Of a stretch of 8,852 nt of DNA, positions 1-7,100 are shown one piece after another. Positions within the stretch are counted from its first letter, which is position 1. Every line of letters starts with the position of its first letter. The translations under genes were made by a program, and so were the position numbers. The notes under the pieces were generated by a model. That model was not told the DNA's origin. It worked only from the letters and a program-made list of their open reading frames with translations, and searched no databases. The stretch comes from Clostridia bacterium (GTDB taxonomy: Bacteria > Bacillota > Clostridia > Oscillospirales > CAG-272), in assembly GCA_900753285.1 (NCBI GenBank), contig CAADYN010000006.1, forward strand, positions 1-8,852, in the 5' to 3' direction.

Positions 1-1527
1 GCTCTTCAGTATATTGAAAATAATCAGTGTTATGATCTTATTCATATCAGTTCTGGCATTATACAACCAGAATACTACGATGACCTTTATTCAATCTGCA
101 GTACAATTACACAAAAAGGAACCATTATTGTATCGGCGTATGACAATGATGGAGCTGTATCATATCCAGCAGCTTTTCCTTTTGTTATTGGTGTTGATAT
201 GAGCAATAATCGTCTGAAATACAATGAATTCGAATTTGTCGAAAACAGTATTATTAATGCAAGAGGTTCATCTTCATTTCATAGAGTTCTATGGAAAAAC
301 AATCAAACAATATTGGTTCAAGGGGCAAGTTTTTCTTCTGTTTATGTGTCCTTAAAAGTGTTGGAATTATTAAGAGACAAAAGTAAAGATTTTGTTAGTA
401 TACTGTCTCGACTTCGTGAAAGTTCAAAAAGAGTTTTTACTGCTCCTTCTAATGATGCCTATGAAAAAGGATTTATTTCTACAATAAAAAGGGCAATTAT
501 CTTTCCATTTAATAAAGAAAATCACTCACTATTAAGATATAGAACTCTTTTGTCATTCAAAATTTTAGGGGTTTATGATAGTAAATATTCATTTCATGTA
601 GGAAAAAAAGTTAATGATTTGCAAATCGACATAAACAGCGAAGAAATAATAAAAGATATTGAATCCATTGATTGGAAAGATGATTTTGATACAGTAATTC
701 TTGGACATGTAGGAGTTTTATCTGAAATATCAGGTATTAATTATAGGGAAAAAATTGCTTCAATGTGCCATTTATATGGTAAAAGAATTGTTTCATATGA
801 TTATTTCCATTGTGAGAAGGCTGTAGTTAAATATACGCCATATATATCAGATAGAATGGTTCCTAATAACAGATTTGGAAAGCTCCGGCAAGTAACTCTC
901 CCTGTTCTTGGAATATGGGGGACTAGCTCACAACAAGGAAAATTTACTTTGCAGTTAAAAATACGCGAAGAGTTGAGCAAATACGGCTATAAAGTTGGAT
1001 GGTTATCTACTGAACCGCAGGGAAGTCTGTTCCTTGCAGAACGAGTCTATCCAATAGGATATAATTCTACAGTTTTTATATCTGATATGAGAGCAGTACA
1101 ACTGTTGAATGAATTTATGTGGGATATAGAACGAGAAAATTGTGATTTGATTATTGTTGGAAGCCAAAGCGGAACCGTTCCATATGATATATCTAATCTT
1201 GCATCTTATCCTATATACCAAAATGACATTTTGTATGCAACTCAGCCAGATTATATCTTGTTATGTGTTAATTCGTACGATGAATATGAGTATATTCATC
1301 GTACGATTAAATATATTGAAGGAGCGATTGAGACAAAAGTAGTAGGATTGGTTTTATTTCCATGTGTTTCAAAATATGCGAATGTTATTAATAGTATATC
1401 CACGAGAACTTTAAGCAACGAAGAAATTCAAGCAAAAATCAGTGCGTTAGAATACGAATTTGGTATGAAAATTTATTCGGCAAATTCAACGGAAATATCA
1501 AAAGATATCATTGAACTATTTTCATAA
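1..1527 (+). CDS. Subtilisin-like (S8) protease fused to DUF1611-type P-loop domain, 5'-truncated
   Basis: The frame is open from base 1 to the TAA at 1525-1527 (508 residues), so the ATG at 199 is an internal methionine and the true start is upstream. Residues 12-20 (YDLIHISSG) match the subtilase substrate-binding strand. DND at 48-50 sits where subtilases carry the oxyanion-hole Asn (N49). SYPAAFPFVIGV at 54-65 is the usual YPA-VI-V block, and GASFSS at 109-114 is the catalytic serine motif, with S110 as the nucleophile. The catalytic Asp and His would be upstream. From about residue 155 the protein resembles DUF1611: an N-terminal IIFPFNKENH block, a P-loop GTSSQQGKFT at 307-316 (five residues between G and GK, as in that family), TEPQ at 337-340, GSQSGTVPY at 387-395 and PDYILLCVN from 416. 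DUF1611 includes the D-glutamate N-acetyltransferase DgcN, but the substrate here is unknown. No signal peptide can be judged. The adjacent ABC exporter suggests peptide trimming before export. Both domain assignments are by motif only. The gene is very AT-rich (about 23% GC at 481-540). Confidence 0.85.
   Translation, partial: ALQYIENNQCYDLIHISSGIIQPEYYDDLYSICSTITQKGTIIVSAYDNDGAVSYPAAFPFVIGVDMSNNRLKYNEFEFVENSIINARGSSSFHRVLWKNNQTILVQGASFSSVYVSLKVLELLRDKSKDFVSILSRLRESSKRVFTAPSNDAYEKGFISTIKRAIIFPFNKENHSLLRYRTLLSFKILGVYDSKYSFHVGKKVNDLQIDINSEEIIKDIESIDWKDDFDTVILGHVGVLSEISGINYREKIASMCHLYGKRIVSYDYFHCEKAVVKYTPYISDRMVPNNRFGKLRQVTLPVLGIWGTSSQQGKFTLQLKIREELSKYGYKVGWLSTEPQGSLFLAERVYPIGYNSTVFISDMRAVQLLNEFMWDIERENCDLIIVGSQSGTVPYDISNLASYPIYQNDILYATQPDYILLCVNSYDEYEYIHRTIKYIEGAIETKVVGLVLFPCVSKYANVINSISTRTLSNEEIQAKISALEYEFGMKIYSANSTEISKDIIELFS
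1273..1306. repeat. Perfect 15-bp inverted repeat with 4-base loop inside the DUF1611 coding region
   Basis: TCGTACGATGAATAT at 1273-1287 is followed by the loop GAGT (1288-1291) and the exact reverse complement at 1292-1306. Each arm contains the 8-bp palindrome TCGTACGA. The repeat lies in frame in the codons for NSYDEYEYIHRTI, a conserved-looking part of the domain, so it does not interrupt the protein. As RNA it would be a long, fully paired hairpin. Its role is unknown: it could be a chance result of codon choice, an mRNA structure or a protein-binding site. Confidence 0.8.
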
Positions 1528-1573
1528 TTAATAACTTTTGGCGGCATATAATCATAAAATTTACATACAAAGC

Positions 1574-1579
1574 AGGAGA
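1574..1579 (+). promoter_or_regulatory. Ribosome binding site of the ABC exporter
   Basis: AGGAGA lies 7 bases before the ATG at 1587. It supports that start and gives the exporter its own efficient initiation signal in the 59-base gap after the protease gene. There is no convincing promoter in this gap, so co-transcription from upstream is likely. Confidence 0.8.
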
Positions 1580-1586
1580 TGACATA

Positions 1587-3392
1587 ATGAATACAAAAAA
1601 GCAAAGGTTATCGGAAGTTACGACAAACATCAAGTACATAATGAGGCTTATCGCAAATGCGTCCAAATCATACATAATCATAACGCTTGCGCTTTCTTTT
1701 ACGGCGCTCATTGATACAATTGCCGGAACTTGGTTTTCAAAAATCGTATTCGACAGCATGAGTATGCACAAGCCTTATGGAATGTTGCTATTAACAATAC
1801 TCGTGATTTTTTCACTGAGCATGATAGCGGCTTTGCTCCGTACTGTTTACAATCACAAGTACCAGCCGAAGGAAAAGCTTCGCATCACAGGCTTTATGCG
1901 CTCGTTTATATACGAAAAGGTTTCGCGGCTCAATATTGTCTCCTTTGAAAATCCTGAATTTTATTCGGAATACACGCGAGCCCTCTCGGAAGCCGACAAT
2001 CGTGCTTTCGCTGTCGTTGACTCTCTGTCACAGCTGATTTATACGTCTATAACTCTCGCAACGATAATCACCATCATTGTATACCTCGACCCGGTGCTCA
2101 TCATATTTGCTTTATGCGGCGCTTTCGCAACGATGTTTATAGCCAAAAAGGTAGCCTCACTGCGATATGACTATAATCAGGGAATGACGAGCTGCGACCA
2201 GAAAATGTCTTATGTTAACCGTATTTTTTATGAGTCGCAGTACGCCAAAGATATGCGCATGAACAATCTGTATTCCTACTTCCTTGATTTTTACAGGTCT
2301 GTTATCGGAAACGGAATCGCGTATATCAAACAGAAAAGCAACCGAATCGCGTTTTGGGAGTTTATTTCCGGCATACTTAATCTTGTTCTGCAAATTCTGA
2401 TGACGATATATCTGACATGGCAGGTATACCACGGCAGAATCGGCATAGGCGACTACGCTGCTTTGCTCAACGGTACGTTCACGTTCATGTTCCAGCTTCA
2501 GGGCATGGTCAGAATTGTTCCGGCGTTTTACGAGCACAGCTTATATATCAACAATCTCAGAAAAATCTTGGACGCTCCTTGCACCATTGAAAAAGACGAG
2601 GGATTGACGCTCTCCTCACAGAATCCGCTCACAATCAAATTCGACCACGTTTCGTTCAGCTATCCTTTTTCAGGCAAGCTCGTTTTGAACGATGTTTCCA
2701 TGTGCTTCAACGCCGGCACAAAAACAGCTATCGTAGGACACAACGGAGCAGGAAAATCCACTATTATTAAGCTTTTGCTCAGATTCTACGATGTTGACTC
2801 GGGTGAAATCAGGATTAACGGCACTAATATAAAGGAATACAATGTTTCCGAGCTGAGAAAATCCATAGGCACGGTATTGCAGGATTCACCGGTTTACGCA
2901 ATGCCTATAGTAGATTTCTTACTTTCTCGCAAGTGTACGGATGCCGCGGACGAAAAGCGAGTTCAAGATATTCTTGCTCACACAGGGCTTTTAAACAGGA
3001 TAGTCGGACAGAAGACCTTTGCGGACGTAATGAACACGCAGATAACGAAGGAATTTGACGAAAACGGCTACAACTTCTCCGGCGGCGAACAGCAGAAGCT
3101 TCTTATAGCAAGAGCTTTACTGAAAAACGCGCATACGTATATTTTTGATGAAGCCTCCGCGTCGCTTGATCCACTGAGTGAGCTTGACATAAACGAGAAG
3201 CTGCTCAGGCTCGGCACGGACAAGACCGTGATACTTATCTCCCACCGACTTTCCACCACGAAGGATGTTGATATCATATACAATATCGAGCACGGAAGAG
3301 TAATTGAAGCCGGCTGTCACGACGATTTGATACGGAAAAACGGCAAATACGCCGAGATGTATAACGCTCAATCGGAGAGCTACAAGGCGTAG
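1587..3392 (+). CDS. ABC exporter with fused transmembrane and ATPase domains
   Basis: This 601-residue half-transporter should form a dimer in the cytoplasmic membrane and use ATP to export a substrate. Residues 1 to about 310 hold the membrane domain, with hydrophobic segments near 29-50, 60-82, 145-190 and 255-300. The ATPase domain follows, with Walker A GHNGAGKST at 384-392, Q-loop Gln432, signature SGGEQ at 498-502, Walker B ending in D521-E522, a D-loop SLDP just after it, and the switch His553 in ISHRLS. All key ATPase residues are present. The stretch TKEFDENG just before the signature is typical of Firmicutes exporters near lanthipeptide and other peptide gene clusters (family knowledge). 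There is no N-terminal C39 peptidase, so any leader removal would need a separate protease, for which the preceding gene is the obvious candidate. The start is set by AGGAGA at 1574. GC content is visibly higher than in its neighbours (about 52% at 2401-2460), pointing to a different origin. The substrate is unknown; a lipid or drug exporter cannot be excluded. Confidence 0.93.
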   Translation: MNTKKQRLSEVTTNIKYIMRLIANASKSYIIITLALSFTALIDTIAGTWFSKIVFDSMSMHKPYGMLLLTILVIFSLSMIAALLRTVYNHKYQPKEKLRITGFMRSFIYEKVSRLNIVSFENPEFYSEYTRALSEADNRAFAVVDSLSQLIYTSITLATIITIIVYLDPVLIIFALCGAFATMFIAKKVASLRYDYNQGMTSCDQKMSYVNRIFYESQYAKDMRMNNLYSYFLDFYRSVIGNGIAYIKQKSNRIAFWEFISGILNLVLQILMTIYLTWQVYHGRIGIGDYAALLNGTFTFMFQLQGMVRIVPAFYEHSLYINNLRKILDAPCTIEKDEGLTLSSQNPLTIKFDHVSFSYPFSGKLVLNDVSMCFNAGTKTAIVGHNGAGKSTIIKLLLRFYDVDSGEIRINGTNIKEYNVSELRKSIGTVLQDSPVYAMPIVDFLLSRKCTDAADEKRVQDILAHTGLLNRIVGQKTFADVMNTQITKEFDENGYNFSGGEQQKLLIARALLKNAHTYIFDEASASLDPLSELDINEKLLRLGTDKTVILISHRLSTTKDVDIIYNIEHGRVIEAGCHDDLIRKNGKYAEMYNAQSESYKA

Positions 3393-3396
3393 TATG

Positions 3397-3424
3397 AAAA
3401 TGATTTTAATAAGTGTCATTTTTT
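3397..3424 (+). terminator. Weak terminator-like hairpin after the ABC exporter
   Basis: AAAATGA (3397-3403) pairs exactly with TCATTTT (3416-3422) across a 12-base loop, and the right arm runs into a TTTTTT tract at 3419-3424. The stem has one G-C pair, so termination would be inefficient. The T tract overlaps the -35 box of the next promoter. Confidence 0.35.
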
Positions 3425-3450
3425 GACATATTTCAACTTTTTGCTATAAT
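3423..3450 (+). promoter_or_regulatory. Near-perfect housekeeping promoter (TTGACA, 16 bases, extended TATAAT)
   Basis: TTGACA at 3423-3428 and TATAAT at 3445-3450 both match the sigma-70/sigma-A consensus exactly, with a 16-base spacer and the extended -10 TG at 3442-3443. Transcription should begin near 3457. The first translatable start downstream belongs to a broken gene (3568), and the next real gene starts at 4072, which would give that transcript a leader of about 600 bases. Confidence 0.75.
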
Positions 3451-3528
3451 ATCAATAAAAAGACACAAGAAAAACAAAAAATTCAAATTCTGTACATCGC
3501 TTCGTAGAAACGGACAATGACAAAAATT

Positions 3529-3557
3529 TCTATGGTATAATAAAAGAAAGCCATAGA
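3529..3557 (+). promoter_or_regulatory. Extended -10 promoter box enclosed by a 7-bp inverted repeat
   Basis: TGGTATAAT at 3533-3541 is a perfect extended -10 element without a clear -35 box at the right spacing. TCTATGG (3529-3535) and its exact reverse complement CCATAGA (3551-3557) flank the -10 box and the expected start site. This is where a repressor operator would sit. In a transcript from the upstream promoter the same repeat could fold and touch the GAGGGA ribosome binding site at 3556-3561. Confidence 0.5.
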
Positions 3558-3567
3558 GGGAATTTTT

Positions 3568-3783
3568 ATGCGAAGAGTATAAAGAGATATTGTTCATGCC
3601 GACGTGTGAACTTTTTATACTCGTACATTTTGTGATGATGCACCTAATGTGTATCACTTTAATTTTAGCATTTATAGAAAAGATGAAGACATAAATGGTG
3701 TTCATGTTATAGACGAAGACGGCAACAAATATGTGTTGCATATAGCTTTTTACATGTTTGATGATCATTCGAATACTGACTAA
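3568..3783 (+). pseudogene. Remnant of a small unknown protein gene, two in-frame stops
   Basis: GAGGGA at 3556-3561 precedes ATG at 3568, and a promoter box lies just upstream, so the front end looks like a real gene. The frame reads MRRV, then TAA (3580), RDIVHADV, then TGA (3607). It is then open for 57 codons to TAA (3781). That stretch reads like a folded soluble protein with alternating strands and acidic turns (for example NGVHVIDEDGNKYVLHIAF) and has no internal start that would make it a separate gene. Single base changes could account for both stops, for instance TAT to TAA and TGC to TGA. I do not recognise the family. An overlapping frame from 3596 is also open for about 32 codons but reads as a low-complexity hydrophobic string. 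Confidence is moderate because the remnant is short. Confidence 0.45.
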
Positions 3784-3802
3784 AAGACAGTTTGATTTTT
3801 TT
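3775..3802 (+). terminator. Weak terminator-like hairpin at the end of the gene remnant
   Basis: ACTG (3775-3778) pairs with CAGT (3788-3791), with an inner C-G pair across an A-A mismatch, and is followed by TTGATTTTTTT to 3802. It overlaps the remnant's stop codon. The stem is short, so this is only a candidate. Confidence 0.3.
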
Positions 3803-3865
3803 AAACCAGACTTTTCATTGGGATTGATAAGACAATCAGGTAAATAGACATTTACAAATACTTAA

Positions 3866-3950
3866 AACCAAAACAATAATTTTAATATCATAAAATGATT
3901 ATAATGACAATGAGTTGAAAAACAAAATAGATTTAATTGTTATTTTGGTT
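3866..3950. repeat. Imperfect 16-bp inverted repeat upstream of the RHS gene
   Basis: AACCAAAACAATAATT (3866-3881) pairs with AATTGTTATTTTGGTT (3935-3950) at 15 of 16 positions if one G-U pair is allowed, with one C-A mismatch. The arms are separated by 53 bases containing the TATAAT at 3900. The sequence is nearly all A and T, so chance pairing is a real possibility. Confidence 0.4.
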
Positions 3951-4055
3951 AATTGACTGTATGGAAACTATTAAAAAGCATCGAAACCGCACGGAAAACA
4001 AGCATTGACAAATAAAGATTACTATTCAATCAATATTCAACAAAATATTTTACTC

Positions 4056-4063
4056 AAGAAAGG
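4056..4063 (+). promoter_or_regulatory. Ribosome binding site of the RHS gene
   Basis: AAGAAAGG ends 8 bases before the ATG at 4072. It is a modest match, but it agrees with the start of a clear signal peptide and so decides the start codon. Confidence 0.6.
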
Positions 4064-4071
4064 CAACACCA

Positions 4072-4161
4072 ATGACACATCACTCAGTTTCAGCAAAAGT
4101 TTTCAGCGCAATCCTTTCACTACTAATGGCGGCACAGGTCTTTCCACTCGCGGCAATGGCA
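4072..4161 (+). other. Sec signal peptide of the RHS protein
   Basis: Residues 1-30 have Lys9 ahead of a hydrophobic core (VFSAILSLLMAAQVFPLAA) and end in AMA before DS, a good signal peptidase I site after Ala30. The mature protein begins with a Tyr/Asp/Glu-rich stretch. No lipobox cysteine is present, so it is not a lipoprotein. Confidence 0.85.
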
Positions 4162-7100
4162 GACTCAATCACAGTAGACACGGAATATAGCAGTTTAGAA
4201 GCATTCCCTGATTATGAGCCTGATGTGGTTTATGATACTGTTGTGGATTATACTCGTGAAATTCCGGAAACTTTTATAAACGAAGAAATTCCATATGCCG
4301 ATTATAACGAGGACGCCAGTAGTTCTATAGTATCTGATAGTTCCAATGATGAAGAAATTGATTTCAATTCAAGACCGTATATAAGAAATAGTCATTATAT
4401 ATCAGATACCAGAAAAGAAGAAGTAAACAAATTAACAGGAGAACTTACATTATCAAGCACCGATTATGTTTTGAAAGGAAGAAACGGGCTTGATCTTGTT
4501 ATCGGACATATATACAGTTCGCAATATGCTGATAATAGATATGTTATGGGGTTTACATCTTATAACAATATCGAGAACGAAACAGAATCCTCTTCTCACG
4601 TCGATAAAACTGATTATTATTCTCTTGGCAGCGGAACCTTTCTTGCATTTTCACATATAGATATAGATTCAACAGGTACAAAACATATTATTTATTTAAG
4701 CGACGGAAGAATGTATCATTTTTCAAATGTTGCAATTAAGGGAAATTATGAAATCTTAAATTATAAACTGAAAGATATATCAATATCATCTGATAATTCT
4801 TTTTCAAACGGGAGAGTTCATTCAAGGTTTGTTTTAAAATATAAAGACGGAAAAAAAGAATACTTTTCATCGGATGGAAATTTAATTGGAATTAAAGACA
4901 AGAATGACAACTGCATTACTTTTATCAACTCATTAGATATGGGATTTCCTACAATTGAAATTATAGATTCTCTAAATCAGATTACAACAATACAACGATA
5001 TACGGAAAGTGACGGGTATTTGATAAAAGTTGAATTTCCAAATAATGTATATATCGACTATCATATAAAAAAAGACTCAACGAATACATATGCTCTTGCC
5101 GGATATTGTGATCCAATGGGTAACACAACCCATTACAGCTATTATGATTCAGTAGGTGTTAATTCTGCTAGGAATGGTAAAACGCTAGCTTTAAAAACTA
5201 TAACATATTCCAACGGACTATCAACTGAATACACTTATGAAAAAGCATCAAGGATTGTTTATGCAACCCATGGTATGTTTAATAAATTAAAAACGAGGGA
5301 GGACTCATACAAATTCGATTATTACAATTATGAAAAATATATATACAACAAAGATTATATTACTGCTCATAAAGAGGGACTCGGCTGCGAAACCAGTATC
5401 TTGGACAGCCTTGGCAAATATACTACATCTAAGTTTGACAAGGATGGTCGTATCCTGAGCGAAGAAATTTATGATTATCAGCATCTAATGCAAAAAACTG
5501 ATTACGTTTATAAAGAGAAGATTATAAATGATAATATAACTGCGGAAAATATTCTACCAATAAAAATTACAAATACCTATTATAATGATGATTCCATAAA
5601 TGAAAAAATCCGTCTATATTCATATGATGATAAAGGGAATATCATAAAAGAATGGTCTGAACTTGCAAGTGGCAATAGTAACGATACCGAATATCTAACA
5701 ACATATACATACAGCAGTGATTATAACATATTAATTGATACAACTTATAAGACTGATAGTTATAACACAGTATCAAAAACTAATGTCTTAAATGACGATA
5801 ACACAAATATAGCTAAAAGCATAACATATGTCAACGGTAATCCTACACAGAAGACATTGTACTCATATGACTCATACGGAAATATGATTTCCTCCTCGCG
5901 GTGTTATGGTGATAATTTTGCCGAAAAAAACATTACCGAATACACATATAACAGAGGGGCGTTTCTCGCATCCGAATCGCATAAAGGAATGTCGGACTCT
6001 GACGGAATAACTACGTCAGACATTACGACTTACTACACATACGATGACATAGGAAATATCCTTTCAACAACTGACGGGAATGGGAATACAACTAAGTATA
6101 CATATGACAAACTCGGAAATGTAAAAACTGTAAACAACCCCGATGGAACAACTGTAATATATGACCGTGACTATGAAGCCAATACCATAACTGTTACTGA
6201 CGAAAACAATAATTCGGTGAAATACGTCTATACTCCGTTCGGACAGGAACTGAGAAGTGTTGATGTGGCAAGCAGTCAGATTATGCTTGAGAAAAAGTAC
6301 GACGAAAAACTAAGACTTAAATCTTCAAAGGATTATAAGTACGGAGCGGAAACCAAATATACATACGACATATTTGACAGAGTGAGAAGCGTTATTGTTT
6401 GCCAAGATAACGATATTCTTACGGAAACTGATTATAAATACAACGATGCGGCAATCGGCGGGACATATACGGAAACTGAGAAAACGGTAGTCGGTGATGA
6501 TAACTCTCCGTCAATCGTCACATATGAGTATCGTGATGAAGCTGATAACCTCGTGCAGGAACATTATTTTACTAAAGTTAAAGAAAATGAAAAATATGTA
6601 ACCAAAGAATTTACCAATACATACACCTATGACTACATCGGACGTCAAATTAAATTCTTATCGGCGTCAGATAAAGAAAAATCTCTTGATTATACCGAAA
6701 AAACAGAGTATAATGAAAACGGAAAACCGACCAAAACGTTTAATTCGCTCGGTCAATATACTCAAAATGTTTATGACAAACTCGGAAGACTTGTTACCGC
6801 TTCCGACTATGCCGGAACGCCCACAACTTACACATACGATAACCTTGACAGACTTCTCACACAGACAAGCACTATCGAGGACGGCGTAACCTCAACAATA
6901 AAATACGACTACGACGGCAACGGCAATATCATCCGCGAACGCCATCAGACTAACGCTGTCGGTGAAGCTGCCGAATGGACTAAAACCGAGTACACATACG
7001 ACAGCAGAAACCGCCTTACCGAAGTAAAGCAGTACGACGGCAACATATTAGCAAACACGGCTTCCTATACATATGACGGAGTTGGAAATATGCTTACTTC

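Larger units (their letters stand above)
3784..4071. other. AT-rich spacer before the RHS gene
   Basis: No supported coding sequence is seen on either strand here. It holds an imperfect inverted repeat (3866-3950), an isolated TATAAT at 3900-3905 without a good -35, and an isolated TTGACA at 4005-4010 without a good -10. Either could be part of the RHS promoter, but neither is convincing alone. Confidence 0.6.

Noticed and set aside
14..202. Small + strand frame with a hydrophobic start
   Set aside because: It overlaps the protease frame, which shows clear subtilase motifs, and it has no ribosome binding site.
1547..1552. TATAAT before the ABC exporter
   Set aside because: There is no -35 box at a suitable distance and no extended -10 TG; the gap is short and AT-rich.
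3607..3609. TGA as a selenocysteine codon
   Set aside because: The same frame also has a TAA at 3580, and I see no selenocysteine insertion hairpin just after the TGA; gene decay is simpler.
3596..3694. Overlapping + frame of about 32 codons giving a hydrophobic peptide rich in Met and Leu
   Set aside because: No ribosome binding site precedes its ATG, and the neighbouring frame, which continues to 3783, looks more like a protein. A small membrane peptide is not strictly excluded.
3433..3768. 111-residue frame on the minus strand over the promoter and gene remnant
   Set aside because: No ribosome binding site is visible, the product is a low-complexity Ile/Phe/Ser/Cys string, and the opposite strand has promoters and a better protein-like frame.
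4005..4034. TTGACA at 4005-4010 as the RHS promoter
   Set aside because: No acceptable -10 box lies 16 to 18 bases downstream.
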